DNA of 64,000 nt from Ruminococcus sp. AM36-2AA (GCF_003461955.1 NZ_QTYB01000001.1:426332-490331); one strand, 5' to 3'; shown: positions 37,892 to 47,891, numbered from the stretch's first letter. A program made the numbers and translations. The notes: generated from the letters alone by a model not told the origin.

Positions 37892-38665
37892 TCATTTATA
37901 TTTATCACACGAAAATATATAATACGGACTTACCGTATCCAGAACCTGGTAGCCGCCGGCCACCATATCCAGAACAAAATTTTCATCCGGAGGTACCATC
38001 ACCACATATGTACAGTGAACGGCATCTGCCAGGCTGGAAGTCTTTTTTCCATCGGGGACTTCCGAAGTGATCTGTTTATACAGAACTCTTGCCTTCTTAC
38101 CTACAGCACCATCCCCTCTGCGTCCGTAGGCCATTTTCAGGGAAGGATCATACACCCGGATATAGGATGCCGTATATTCATCTGCGGCGATCCGCACTTC
38201 CTTTCCTTCTCTGTCCTCATTGATCCGGTTACAGATCATTGCGATCTGATCCGGTACCTGCTGGCGGTTATAAACTCTTTCGAAATTTCCTGCTTTTATC
38301 ATTCCGGTCCCAGAAGCAGCAATAACTCCTGTCAAAACCAGCACCAGGATCACCTGCACGATCCGGTTGCGACTTCTTCGGACAAGCTCTGTAAAACCGC
38401 CTGCGATCAGCGGAACCGTAGGTAAAAGCCACAAAACACGCCAGTACACGATTTTTCCTATACATTTCATAATCACCCGTCCGGAAAACGGACAGAAAAA
38501 CAATACCAGAAGAAAAACGGAATATAAAACCAGACTGAGACTGTTTTTTTTCTTTTTCCCAAAAATCAGTGCACATGCTCCGCCAAGAGCCAGAAGATAC
38601 GGTATCCAGCCATTTCCCCAGTACATCCTCCACACATTAACTGTCCATGCAATTATTTCTTTCAT
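37892..38665 (-). CDS. DUF6077-type membrane protein, C-terminal part
   Basis: A 257-residue protein with three or four membrane helices (residues about 20-37, 44-64, 75-95 and 105-125) and a soluble end of about 130 residues. It starts at ATG 38665 with AGGAGA at good spacing, but the frame is the same as the upstream ORF and only TAG GAG AAA ATA separates them. It therefore looks like the second half of one DUF6077 protein of about 600 residues, either cut by a stop codon or re-initiated. Function of the family is unknown; the layout recalls membrane glycosyltransferases. Confidence 0.75.
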   Translation of the reverse strand: MKEIIAWTVNVWRMYWGNGWIPYLLALGGACALIFGKKKKNSLSLVLYSVFLLVLFFCPFSGRVIMKCIGKIVYWRVLWLLPTVPLIAGGFTELVRRSRNRIVQVILVLVLTGVIAASGTGMIKAGNFERVYNRQQVPDQIAMICNRINEDREGKEVRIAADEYTASYIRVYDPSLKMAYGRRGDGAVGKKARVLYKQITSEVPDGKKTSSLADAVHCTYVVMVPPDENFVLDMVAGGYQVLDTVSPYYIFSCDKYK

Positions 38666-38674
38666 TATTTTCTC

Positions 38675-39706
38675 CTATCGGATCATAATATACACAAGTC
38701 CAAGAAGCAGCGACGGCAGACAGCACAAAGCCGTACATGCTGCTTTCTGCAGACTGTGAAACCGTACCAGTCCCATGATCAGAAGGATCACCAGCATCAT
38801 ACAGGCCAGAATAATTCCCATGGAAGAAAGGAGGCAGCAAGAAATATCTGCCAGTAAAAGCAGCAGCCATGAATATTCCTGTTCTTTTTCCAGAATGATA
38901 CCTATGCCAAGATATAGAAGCAGAGGTAGAAAAACCGATGCCAGGCATGCTTTTCCCTGCCAGATACGGATCATCTGAAAATTCTCAGAATTATAAACGG
39001 AATATGCCGAAAACCAGATCAGTACCGCACAAAAGATCATAAAGATCCCCCTCGCATGTTCATCCTCCGGAAACCACCGTTTCGCATACTGATACAGAAC
39101 CAGATATGCCATAAAAATAAAGACTACAGGAAATATCACATGCGCCACAATTGCCGGATGAAGTCCTACAAGAGAACTGATCACTGCAAGAAATATCGGA
39201 AACGGCGACAGAACATACCTGCTTGGTAATCGTGTATAGGAATATCCGGTATACGGATTAATGGAAAAAACGGTATCCGTATGGACAGATGTTGTAGCTG
39301 TTGCCACATAAAAAGCGTCATCCGCATCCATATGAGCCAAAAATGAAGCAGCCACAAGCTGGAGTAAGATCAGTATTGCAGCTACAACAAAATAAAAAGA
39401 CATTTTGCCCGTCTTCTCACCATTTCCCGTAAAACCATTCCGTTTTACCAGTGCCAGGACAATCCCCAAAACAGCAGCTGATGCCATTACAGCGGCAAGA
39501 CTGTATTTCAGGACATGCAATGGCAGTTTAGCCCAGATTGCCGCCAGCGCCAAAATCTCTGCAAAGGAAAACATCATAAGATATCCTGCAAGAAGGTTCA
39601 TTCCCATCGAACTTTTTTTACTTTTACAGAGGACTACCCCTCCGGCCGCCCACGGAACTGCCAGCAGCCATAAAGCTGCCAGCAGACATTTGATCACCAT
39701 ATTCAT
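38675..39706 (-). CDS. DUF6077-type membrane protein, N-terminal part
   Basis: A 343-residue polytopic membrane protein, about nine hydrophobic helices. A loop holds HMDADDAFYVATATTSVHTD and PSRYVLSPFPIFLAVIS, as in the DUF6077 family of Clostridia. The Asp-rich loop and overall form resemble GT-C glycosyltransferases; that is inference. The ATG overlaps the stop of the molybdenum hydroxylase large subunit (ATGA), so translation is coupled to that operon. It ends at TAG 38675-38677, directly followed in frame by the next ORF. Confidence 0.8.
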   Translation of the reverse strand: MNMVIKCLLAALWLLAVPWAAGGVVLCKSKKSSMGMNLLAGYLMMFSFAEILALAAIWAKLPLHVLKYSLAAVMASAAVLGIVLALVKRNGFTGNGEKTGKMSFYFVVAAILILLQLVAASFLAHMDADDAFYVATATTSVHTDTVFSINPYTGYSYTRLPSRYVLSPFPIFLAVISSLVGLHPAIVAHVIFPVVFIFMAYLVLYQYAKRWFPEDEHARGIFMIFCAVLIWFSAYSVYNSENFQMIRIWQGKACLASVFLPLLLYLGIGIILEKEQEYSWLLLLLADISCCLLSSMGIILACMMLVILLIMGLVRFHSLQKAACTALCCLPSLLLGLVYIMIR

Positions 39707-41997
39707 TTCTTCTCTCCGGCTTCCTGCTCAAGAATTCCCATCGCAACTTTTTCCGGAGTGATCGGGAGTTCACGGACACGGACACCGGTTGCATTGTAAA
39801 CGGCATTGGCAATCGCAGGGCAAGGTGTATCGATTACAAGCTCACCGATGGATTTTGCACCGAATGGGCCGGTCTTTTCGTAACTGCTCTCAAACTCGAT
39901 CCGTACTTTCGGGATATCCATACGGTTGGGGATCTTATACTGCATGAACGAATTGTTCCGGATTTTTCCCTTGTCTGTATACTGCACATCCTCATACAGG
40001 ACCATTCCGATACCCTGACCGATACCGCCTTCTGCCTGCACTCTGGCAAGGTTCGGATTGATCGGGGTTCCACAGTCGATCACACCTACATAGTCAATAA
40101 CGTCAATCTGTCCGGTCTCTTTGTCGATCTCCACCTCGGCAGCTCCTGCCATAAACGGTGGCGGAGAGATCGGAGAAGAATATTCTTTTACAACCTGAAG
40201 CTCACTGCAGACTCCACAGGTCGCTTTTCCCGCGATCTGCTGCAGCGTTACCTCTTTTCCATCTTCTGTGCGGACTTTTTCTCCGTCAAAATCAGATTCT
40301 TCCGCAGATACCCCCAGCATCTGTGCACCAAAAGCGTGGATTCTCTTCCTGAGCTCTCCGCAGGCCTGGATCACCGCATTTCCGGTGGCATAAGTTGTGG
40401 AAGATGCATAAGAACCGGAATCATAAGGAGAAATATCCGTATCCACACTGAACACCACGATATTTTTCATATCAGTATCCAGACAGTCTGCTGCCATCTG
40501 TGCAAGGATCGTATCGCATCCGGTTCCCATATCGGAACAGCCAAGAGCCAGGGTGTAAGACCCGTCTTCATTTAATTTAATGTCTGCTCCGCCGACATCG
40601 ATCCCTGCAATAGATGAGCCCTGCATGGCCATAGCGATGCCGACACCCCGCACTTTGCCGTTACCCATATCACGGAATGGATATTTCTCATCCCATCCGA
40701 TCATTTCCTTTGCACGGGCAAGGCATTTATCCATGGTACAGCTGCCGTTGATTGGTACATCCGGATATCCAGGAAGCGCCTCTCCCTCCATAGGCATGTT
40801 CAGCTCACGGAATTTTACCGGATCCATACCCATCTTATGAGCCAGCTCATCTGCTGCGGACTCCACAGCAAAAATACCCTGTGTGGCACCATAGCCACGA
40901 TAAGCGCCTGCTGCCTGCATATTGGTGTAAACCACATCATAAGCAAAACGGTACGCTTCTGTGTGACGGTACAGCGCAATAGATTTATGTCCGGAAAGTC
41001 CGACCGTTGTGGGTCCATGTTCTCCATAGGCGCCGGTATTTGAAAGGGTATAAAGATCGATGGCCTTTACGATACCATTTTCGTCCGCACCCATACGGAT
41101 ATGGACTTCCATCTCATGACGAGGGGAAGACGCGATCATGGATTCCTTTCTGGAAAAAACGATCTTGGACGGACGTCCGGTAACCCAGGTTACCAGTGCC
41201 GGAAAAACCTCACTGACAGAGGACTGTTTTGCACCAAAGCCCCCTCCGATACGCGGCTTGATCACACGGACTTTGGAAGACGGAATATTCAGCGCATTTC
41301 CTACGATCCTTCGGATATGGAACGGGATCTGTGTGGAAGAAACCACCGTCAGTCTCTGAAAATGATCCATATAACAGTAGGTACGGAAGGTCTCCATCAT
41401 GGTCTGCTGATTTGCCTTTGTGTGGTAAACCTGGTCTACTGTATACGCACATTTTTCCAGCATGGCGTCCACATCACCCACTTCTTCTACATTGGAGGAG
41501 CAGAGATTCCGTTTATTATCTCCGCCGGCCGGGATCGGCATATACCAGTCATCCTCCGGGTGCACCAGGATCGGATTATCCTTGGCTGTGTGGATATCCA
41601 GAACTGCTTCCTCCACACGATATTTTACCTTAATGCGCTTCAGGGCTTTATCTACTGCTTCTTCTGTCTCACCGGCTACGATGGCAACCGGATCCCCCAC
41701 AAAACGCACATGCTTATCTATGATATAACGATCCCAGGGACTGATCTCCGGTGCTGTCTGTCCGGCCAGGGTAAATCTTTTGTGTGAAACATCCTCATAG
41801 GTGAGAACACAGGCGATCCCCTCGATCTTCTTTGCAGCATCTGTTTTGATCTCTTCCACCCAGGCATTGGCATGAGGGCTTCTTAAGATCTTGACGATCA
41901 GGCAGTCAGAAGGTGCAAGATCATCGGTATAGACCGGTTTTCCGGTTACCAGCGACATGGCATCTGTTTTTGGTACCGGCTTGTTTACGTATTTCAT
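39703..41997 (-). CDS. Molybdenum hydroxylase large subunit (xanthine dehydrogenase family)
   Basis: A 764-residue molybdopterin-binding subunit of the xanthine dehydrogenase/aldehyde oxidase family. Cofactor motifs GGGFGAKQ and AYRGYGATQ are present, and GAKSIGELVIDTP near the end holds the catalytic Glu (E719). It oxidises a purine or other N-heterocycle or aldehyde with water as oxygen source, passing electrons to the Fe-S and FAD subunits encoded just upstream. The start overlaps the Fe-S subunit gene by 4 bases. Xanthine dehydrogenase is the best guess; the substrate cannot be read with confidence, and no selenium-insertion genes are seen here. Confidence 0.9.
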   Translation of the reverse strand: MKYVNKPVPKTDAMSLVTGKPVYTDDLAPSDCLIVKILRSPHANAWVEEIKTDAAKKIEGIACVLTYEDVSHKRFTLAGQTAPEISPWDRYIIDKHVRFVGDPVAIVAGETEEAVDKALKRIKVKYRVEEAVLDIHTAKDNPILVHPEDDWYMPIPAGGDNKRNLCSSNVEEVGDVDAMLEKCAYTVDQVYHTKANQQTMMETFRTYCYMDHFQRLTVVSSTQIPFHIRRIVGNALNIPSSKVRVIKPRIGGGFGAKQSSVSEVFPALVTWVTGRPSKIVFSRKESMIASSPRHEMEVHIRMGADENGIVKAIDLYTLSNTGAYGEHGPTTVGLSGHKSIALYRHTEAYRFAYDVVYTNMQAAGAYRGYGATQGIFAVESAADELAHKMGMDPVKFRELNMPMEGEALPGYPDVPINGSCTMDKCLARAKEMIGWDEKYPFRDMGNGKVRGVGIAMAMQGSSIAGIDVGGADIKLNEDGSYTLALGCSDMGTGCDTILAQMAADCLDTDMKNIVVFSVDTDISPYDSGSYASSTTYATGNAVIQACGELRKRIHAFGAQMLGVSAEESDFDGEKVRTEDGKEVTLQQIAGKATCGVCSELQVVKEYSSPISPPPFMAGAAEVEIDKETGQIDVIDYVGVIDCGTPINPNLARVQAEGGIGQGIGMVLYEDVQYTDKGKIRNNSFMQYKIPNRMDIPKVRIEFESSYEKTGPFGAKSIGELVIDTPCPAIANAVYNATGVRVRELPITPEKVAMGILEQEAGEKK

Positions 41998-42464
41998 TTT
42001 CCTTCCTCCTGTCCTTTTTTATAGTCGAGAAATTTCAGGATACTTCTGGTCTGTCCCACAAATCCCGAACAACGGCACAGATTTCCGGAAAGATACTCCA
42101 GGATATCCTCTTCTGTAGGATCATCCAGTTCCTTTAACATGGCAAACACATTCATGATAAATCCCGGGTTGCAGAAACCGCACTGCTCTGCTCCTTCATT
42201 GGCCATGAAAGCTCCGAATTCCTTTGCTTCCTCCTGCATTCCCTCCAGAGTCACGATCCGTTTCCCATCTGCACGGGCAGCCAGCATGGAGCAGGACAGT
42301 ACCGGACGTTCATCCATCAGCACAGTACAGAGACCACAGTTTGCAGTCTCACAGCCACGTTTTACGCTGTAACAGCTGTTTTTCCGCAGGAAATCCAGAA
42401 GCAGTTCATCCGGACGTACCTCTGCCTGCCGTTTTACACCATTCAGCCAGAAAGTGATATTCAT
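41994..42464 (-). CDS. Molybdenum hydroxylase 2Fe-2S subunit
   Basis: A 156-residue electron-transfer subunit. Plant-type ferredoxin cysteines occur in CYSVKRGCETANCGLC, with a further Cys in LSCSML; the second, all-helical cluster is in CGFCNPGF and LCRCSGF. All eight Cys of the family are present. It overlaps both neighbours by 4 bases (ATGA), so the three subunits are made in fixed ratio. Confidence 0.95.
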   Translation of the reverse strand: MNITFWLNGVKRQAEVRPDELLLDFLRKNSCYSVKRGCETANCGLCTVLMDERPVLSCSMLAARADGKRIVTLEGMQEEAKEFGAFMANEGAEQCGFCNPGFIMNVFAMLKELDDPTEEDILEYLSGNLCRCSGFVGQTRSILKFLDYKKGQEEGK

Positions 42465-43273
42465 TCTGCTCTCCCTCCGATCTCTTCCCAGGCTCTTCTT
42501 GTAAGGACTTTCACAAGAAGGCTCCTGTATTCTTTTGAAGCACGCATGTTCTTGTCTGTAGGAACATGTTCCGCTGCATATGCGGCAAAAGATGCTGCTG
42601 CATCCTTTTTCTGCTGCGCATTCATCTGTGTAAAATCTTTTAAGATTCCCTCTTCATCTTCCACGATCATTGCTTTTCCGGGTCTAGCCCCAATGACAGT
42701 TCTTGCTTTTCCATCAATAAGAGCGGCCGCACAGGTGAGCACAGGAAAATCTGTGGAATTGTTCCGCTGACTTAAGTACACACTGTTCAGCGGCTGTTTT
42801 TTTACAATGATATTTACCAGGATATCGTTATCCTTTTCCATGGATGCAAACTGTGCCAGCGGAATGGTTCCGCCATTGTACAGCTCCACCCAGGCATCCA
42901 GTGCCAGAAACATGGTCAGCACATCGGAAAATCCGAATCTTCCGAAAATACTCCCCCCCACTGTGGCACAGTTTCGAAACTGCACGCCTACAATGTGCCG
43001 CACGCTTTCCCGGATGGCACCGTTCGTATAGGCATTCAGCTCTTTATGGGTTTCCAGTGCATGAAGCGGTGTCATGCAGCCGATCACAAACGCTTCTTCC
43101 GTTTCCATAATGGTATCCAGCCCAAGATCTGACAGGTCAATGGCTGTCATGATGTTACGGTTTCCCATTTTCAGCCAAACCATACCGCCCAGCACACAGG
43201 CTGTTCTTTTCTGGTTCAGTTCATATGCCTGTTCAAGGCTTTCTGCCTTTACGTAATTCTTTATCTTCAGCAT
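42461..43273 (-). CDS. Molybdenum hydroxylase FAD-binding subunit
   Basis: A 270-residue FAD subunit (CoxM/XdhB type). The region VQFRNCATVGGSIFGRFGFSD carries the flavin-binding TVGGS motif. It is the first gene of the operon (FAD, Fe-S, Mo, DUF6077). AAGGGA precedes the ATG. The 123-base upstream gap has GGCTG-TTTTTT-CAGCC, a small hairpin, and no clear -35. Confidence 0.93.
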   Translation of the reverse strand: MLKIKNYVKAESLEQAYELNQKRTACVLGGMVWLKMGNRNIMTAIDLSDLGLDTIMETEEAFVIGCMTPLHALETHKELNAYTNGAIRESVRHIVGVQFRNCATVGGSIFGRFGFSDVLTMFLALDAWVELYNGGTIPLAQFASMEKDNDILVNIIVKKQPLNSVYLSQRNNSTDFPVLTCAAALIDGKARTVIGARPGKAMIVEDEEGILKDFTQMNAQQKKDAAASFAAYAAEHVPTDKNMRASKEYRSLLVKVLTRRAWEEIGGRAE

Positions 43274-43397
43274 ACTTTATTCCCTTCTGAATTCTCATTC
43301 TCTTTCATCGCGGCTGTTTTTTCAGCCAGACATTTATTTTAACAGACCGTCAGCTAAATAGCTATTGTTTTTTCTCTGCTGCTGTTCTGACGCCGTA

Positions 43398-45074
43398 TCA
43401 GTCAGCGATCTCCAGAACGATAAACTGATACGGTTTCAAAATGATCTCTTTTCCTGTGATCTCCGCTGTTTCCTGATTATTCAGAAGCACCTTCTTCATT
43501 TCTCCGGAAAGAGATACCTTCTGAGACTGTGCCTGCATATTTCCCAGGATCAGCAGATCCTTCTCACCGTTTCTTGTATAGGCGATCAGATTCTTCCGTT
43601 CTTCCTGATATGGAGTGAAGGTTCCGTATACAAGGGTTTCTTTATATTCCGGAGCTTTTCTCAGTGCAGTCAGCTTTTTGTAGAAAGAAAGGAGGGAGTC
43701 ACTGTCCGTTAACTGGGTCTCTACATTGATTTCCTTATAATTGGGATTGACACCAAGCCACGGCTCTCCTTCTGTAAATCCTGCATTTTTCTCTGCGCTC
43801 CACTGTACCGGAGTTCTGGCATTGTCTCTGGAAAATGCAGAAGCAGCATCAAGAGCTTCTTTTTCACTGCATCCGGCACGGAGTGCTACCTGGTATTCAT
43901 CGATGGTACTGATGTCATCGATCTGGTCCATAGAAGTAAACTCCATATTCTCCATACCGATCTCCTGACCCTGATAAATAAACGGAATTCCCTTCAGCAG
44001 GAAATAAATACCTGCCAGAAGCTTTTTGGAATCCGGGCAGCGGTCTTCCGGAGAAATATAGTGACAGACACCTCTTGGCTCATCATGATTCTCAATAATG
44101 TTGGAGATCATACCGGTATCCCCGATCTTTTTCTGAGTATGGAAAATACACTTCTTATACTCTTCCGGACTCAGGTACGGTTTGGATGCATACCAGCCAT
44201 TCGCGCTCTTTCCATAACAGGTTTCCTCAAAATCAAACATGGATGAAAAATATCCGTTTTCTCCAATGAAGTCTTTGATCTCATCTTCCTTTTCATTGAA
44301 GACCTCTCCTACAGTAAAAGCATCATAGGGATGAAAGCACTTCTCAGCCATCTCTCCCAGGAATTCTCCGATTCCCTCTGCCTCCTCCAGCATCCTCTCG
44401 ATATTGCAGAGCCCGTCTGCACGATCGGCAGGATAATCGGAAAACGGAAGCTTCTTCTTGATATTGATAATGGCATCAATACGGAATCCGCCAAGCCCCT
44501 TTTCCATCCACCAGCGGATGTTTTTGTAGACTTCCTCTCTTACCTCCGGATTCTCCCAGTTGAGATCCGGCTGCTTCTTGTGGAATACATGGAGATACTG
44601 TTTATCCGGATGTCCCGGAAGCTCTTCCCATACCGGACCACCGAAATAGCTCCTCCAGTTGCAGGGAGCCTTGTCATCCTTTTTGTCCCGGATATAAAAG
44701 AAATTTCCATACTTTCCGTCCGGATCCTTAATGGCCTGCTGAAACCACTCATGCTCATCGGAGCAGTGATTTACCACCAGATCCATAAGGATGTACATCT
44801 CTCTTTTTTTCGCTTCTGCGATCAGCCGGTCCATATCCTCCATGGTCCCAAACCGCGGATCAATCGCATAATAATCTGCAATGTCATATCCCTGGTCTGC
44901 AAGTGGAGATTTATAGATCGGGGAAAGCCAGAGGATATCTGCTCCCAGTTCCTTCAGATAATCAAGCTTGCTGATGATTCCCGGGATATCCCCGATCCCA
45001 TCTCCGTTGGAATCATAAAAGCTCTTGGGGTATATCTGATATACCACCTTGTCATGCCACCATTTTCGTTCCAT
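43398..45074 (-). CDS. GH13 alpha-glucosidase (oligo-1,6-glucosidase type)
   Basis: A 558-residue cytoplasmic GH13 enzyme of the oligo-1,6-glucosidase/alpha-glucosidase group. WWHDKVVYQIYPKSFYDSNGDGIGDI opens the barrel. Catalytic residues: D200 (GFRIDAI), E257 (TVGEVF) and D331 (ENHDEPR). There is no signal peptide, so it acts on imported oligosaccharides such as isomaltose-type sugars. AAGGAGGAA precedes the ATG. It is the third gene of the M28/GNAT/GH13 set, 12 bases after GNAT. Exact linkage specificity is not certain. Confidence 0.93.
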   Translation of the reverse strand: MERKWWHDKVVYQIYPKSFYDSNGDGIGDIPGIISKLDYLKELGADILWLSPIYKSPLADQGYDIADYYAIDPRFGTMEDMDRLIAEAKKREMYILMDLVVNHCSDEHEWFQQAIKDPDGKYGNFFYIRDKKDDKAPCNWRSYFGGPVWEELPGHPDKQYLHVFHKKQPDLNWENPEVREEVYKNIRWWMEKGLGGFRIDAIINIKKKLPFSDYPADRADGLCNIERMLEEAEGIGEFLGEMAEKCFHPYDAFTVGEVFNEKEDEIKDFIGENGYFSSMFDFEETCYGKSANGWYASKPYLSPEEYKKCIFHTQKKIGDTGMISNIIENHDEPRGVCHYISPEDRCPDSKKLLAGIYFLLKGIPFIYQGQEIGMENMEFTSMDQIDDISTIDEYQVALRAGCSEKEALDAASAFSRDNARTPVQWSAEKNAGFTEGEPWLGVNPNYKEINVETQLTDSDSLLSFYKKLTALRKAPEYKETLVYGTFTPYQEERKNLIAYTRNGEKDLLILGNMQAQSQKVSLSGEMKKVLLNNQETAEITGKEIILKPYQFIVLEIAD

Positions 45075-45086
45075 TTTAATTCCTCC

Positions 45087-45722
45087 TTATGCCTGTTTGA
45101 TCATGCAGTACTGCTTTAGATCAAATCCTTTTTTCTGTACAATTCCGTATAATTTAAATCCGAATTTCTCATACATGGAAACATTTGCCGGATTATGAGT
45201 TTCCAGAGAGATCATCAGCTTATGCCTGTCCGCATAATCGATCACCTCATCCATCAGCTTCTCAGCAAGACCATGATGCTGCATCTTCGGCGCCACAGCC
45301 AGATAGATCACATGAAGTCTTTCTGCTGTATGAAGCTGGGAAGTCCAGCTGGAATTCAGATAATCTTTTCCCTGGATGAATTTCCGCAGGGTCGCAAGAC
45401 TTGGATCCTCTTTGATCAGATAGCCATCTGTTTTCAGAAGGGCAAAAAAATCCACCATCAGATTATGTAAGGCTGCTTCATGCTCCGTTCCGTCGGATAC
45501 TACCAGGATGCTGTTCAGCTCACTGCTGTCTGCATAGATCTCACAGGTCTCAAAAAACTCCGTAAGATCACAGGTAAAAAGCTCCGGCATCAGACGTTCT
45601 CTGGTATCCCTGTCCGGGATCAGTGCATGATACAGAGGATCCTCCGAAAAACATACGGTCAATATCCGGATCAACCTGTCCAGATCTTCTTCTTTCACTC
45701 GGTATAAATTATGGCTTTCCAT
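45087..45722 (-). CDS. GNAT-family N-acetyltransferase
   Basis: A 211-residue acetyltransferase. The acetyl-CoA site is in LAVAPKMQHHGLAEKLMDEVI, followed by the usual ADRHKLMISLETHNPANVSMYEKFGF end. The N-terminal 120 residues may define the acceptor. GGAGGAA precedes the ATG. It lies between the M28 peptidase (20 bases upstream) and the glucosidase. Substrate unknown. Confidence 0.88.
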   Translation of the reverse strand: MESHNLYRVKEEDLDRLIRILTVCFSEDPLYHALIPDRDTRERLMPELFTCDLTEFFETCEIYADSSELNSILVVSDGTEHEAALHNLMVDFFALLKTDGYLIKEDPSLATLRKFIQGKDYLNSSWTSQLHTAERLHVIYLAVAPKMQHHGLAEKLMDEVIDYADRHKLMISLETHNPANVSMYEKFGFKLYGIVQKKGFDLKQYCMIKQA

Positions 45723-45742
45723 TCTTTCCTCCAGGTATGGTT

Positions 45743-47788
45743 TTATTCTGTTCCTTTTTCAAACATATCGCTGACCTCGCAGATCAGGTTTGTAAGTTTT
45801 TCCGCTGCGCGGATCAGATATTCAACATCATCCACATAGCAATGTTTCTGCCTATCCCAGGCTTCTTTCAGGCTCTGTTTTTCTGCCTCCAGACTGTCAC
45901 CCGGTTTCTTTTCCTTCAGGCTTTCCACCAGATCATAAAGGTTCTCATGATGGATGATCCTGCCTTTTCCCCACATCAGACGATCCGGAGACTGTTTCAT
46001 GATATATTCTGTAAAATGATAAAAAACTTCCCGTTCAAACTGAAATGCATAACAATTATTATCAATACTGTAAAAGGATTCCAGCGCAGGCGCAATCTCT
46101 CCTTTTTCCAGATATTCCATGGCTTCTTTCAGTGCATAAAGATTGTTCTGTACGGCCTGCTGGGGAAAGATCACATTGTCATCCCAGTCCAGACGCACCA
46201 GATAATCCTGGGATTTCCGAAATACACCGAGAAGCTTTTCGGTGATGGCATCGGCTTTTTTCCAGTCACGTTTTTCTTCCGGAATGCTGTTGAAGCGGCG
46301 CACCTGCTCTGAAAGAATGGCAGCTGCTTTTTTCGCTTCTTCTGTTTTTTCCAGAAGGAGAACACCGTTGGCGCCGGTCTGCATACACAGATCCAGATCC
46401 AAGCTCTCAATACTACCGGCCAGTGCCCGTCCGAAATCCATCGGCGGCAGTGCAAGACTGTCAATAGCAAGAAGGAGCCTCAGATAAAATTCGTGGTGGA
46501 ATTTATATACTTCTTCCTCATAAACATCCTGGTTATCATACTGGGAATGATAATAATTTTCCATAAACGGACCACCGCTGAAATCATTGACCATGGACGG
46601 GATCCCGGAAATCGCCATGGTAAAATCATCCGACCAGGTCTCAATGGGATACAGTGTAGTCATACCCTCCGGATAAATCCCCTCCGGCATCTGCACAGTA
46701 TCCACGAAGCTGCGCACAAAATCCGCATATTCATAGGTACATCGTATTGCGTCTCTGGTACTGTGTGCGTGAGCCGGAAGCTCGAAATTCAGATCTGCGA
46801 TCACGTGTCCCGGCCACTCCGGTCTTGCCTCAAACACCTGACGATAAGCGCCTGTGGACCAGTCATATTTCGTGTCAGAAATCCCCCATTCTTCTGCTGC
46901 AAGCGCACATACTACAATGGTATGGCGAGGTCTGTATCCACCGCGGATCAGTGCCCGGGCAATTCTGATGATCATTGCTACGGCCGCATTATCGTCCTGA
47001 AATCCTTCAAAATAGGAATCATAATGGGCACTTAAAAGGATCATGGAATCGGAACTGGTTCCCGGGATTTTTCCTACAATATTATAGGTATACTGGTCTT
47101 TAATCACCTCTGTGTCCGCGTCAAATTCCACGGAAATCTTTGGAATCTTCTTTCCGTCCTCATTTTTTTCTTCCATCAGACGGCGGATCTTAAGAAAATC
47201 TGCTCTGGACATGGAAAAAGCCGGAGCACTGGAAGGTCCTGCAATGTCCTGTGCATTCAAAGCCGTATCGTCGATCTGTGCGTACCCTCTGCTCTGTACG
47301 GCAATGAGAGCTGCCGCGCCTTTTAAGTGAGCCTGATACACCGGATAATTGATCCACCACTCTTCTCTCTGGTTGATCTCGATAAGAACCAGCTTTCCTT
47401 TTACATCGATATTTTTATATTCGTCAGCAGTACCTTTTCCAAGATATACAAGGTCAAATTTCTGAAAGCCATCGGTCTTAAAATCCGTCTGGTATGCACC
47501 AAGCTGGATCTCATGCACGGTTCCCTCCTGGTCACGGTAGCGCATCACCGCTTTTTTAAATTCCCATGCATCCACACGGATCTTGTCTTTCTCTACCTCG
47601 GTGAGGCCTGCTTCTTTCATTTCTTTTAAAAGCATATCTCCGGTTTTCCGTTCTGCCAGGGAACCTGCGGTGCGGTATCCCAGAACCGGATTTGTTTTTT
47701 CCTGTTCCATGCGCTTGGCCAGATCATAGGATTCTTTTACATCCAGGCATGAAACACATTTCTCCACGATGTTCAAATTTACTGTCAT
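45743..47788 (-). CDS. M28-family metallopeptidase with PA domain
   Basis: A 681-residue peptidase. Zinc-binding residues are visible in SAHYDSYFEGFQDDNAAVA (His and the bridging Asp) and ALAAEEWG (catalytic Glu pair); a protease-associated domain is inserted earlier (about residues 100-220). A helical C-terminal extension (about 470-681) is longer than in simple aminopeptidases. No signal peptide, so likely cytosolic peptide breakdown. ATG 47788 is my choice because the upstream GTG at 47842 would leave almost no leader after the promoter; AAAGGG abuts the ATG, so TTG 47776 is another option. Confidence 0.85.
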   Translation of the reverse strand: MTVNLNIVEKCVSCLDVKESYDLAKRMEQEKTNPVLGYRTAGSLAERKTGDMLLKEMKEAGLTEVEKDKIRVDAWEFKKAVMRYRDQEGTVHEIQLGAYQTDFKTDGFQKFDLVYLGKGTADEYKNIDVKGKLVLIEINQREEWWINYPVYQAHLKGAAALIAVQSRGYAQIDDTALNAQDIAGPSSAPAFSMSRADFLKIRRLMEEKNEDGKKIPKISVEFDADTEVIKDQYTYNIVGKIPGTSSDSMILLSAHYDSYFEGFQDDNAAVAMIIRIARALIRGGYRPRHTIVVCALAAEEWGISDTKYDWSTGAYRQVFEARPEWPGHVIADLNFELPAHAHSTRDAIRCTYEYADFVRSFVDTVQMPEGIYPEGMTTLYPIETWSDDFTMAISGIPSMVNDFSGGPFMENYYHSQYDNQDVYEEEVYKFHHEFYLRLLLAIDSLALPPMDFGRALAGSIESLDLDLCMQTGANGVLLLEKTEEAKKAAAILSEQVRRFNSIPEEKRDWKKADAITEKLLGVFRKSQDYLVRLDWDDNVIFPQQAVQNNLYALKEAMEYLEKGEIAPALESFYSIDNNCYAFQFEREVFYHFTEYIMKQSPDRLMWGKGRIIHHENLYDLVESLKEKKPGDSLEAEKQSLKEAWDRQKHCYVDDVEYLIRAAEKLTNLICEVSDMFEKGTE

Positions 47789-47859
47789 CCCTTTCTTGGT
47801 AGTTCCCTGGTCAGCAGTTCTGTCCACTCCCGGCAGGAACACGCTCTTAACTGCTATAG

Positions 47860-47888
47860 ATTATACCTTATCAATGTGCGGATTTCCA
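47860..47888 (-). promoter_or_regulatory. Promoter of the M28-GNAT-GH13 operon
   Basis: On the minus strand a perfect TATAAT (47860-47865) with TGGAAA (47883-47888) 17 bases upstream. The -35 matches the consensus at four of six positions. Transcription would start near 47,853. Confidence 0.7.
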
Positions 47889-47891
47889 GAT

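Noticed and set aside
43274..43397. Riboswitch or clear promoter before the molybdenum hydroxylase operon
   Set aside because: Only a 5-bp hairpin and a weak -10-like TAAAAT are visible; not enough to claim.
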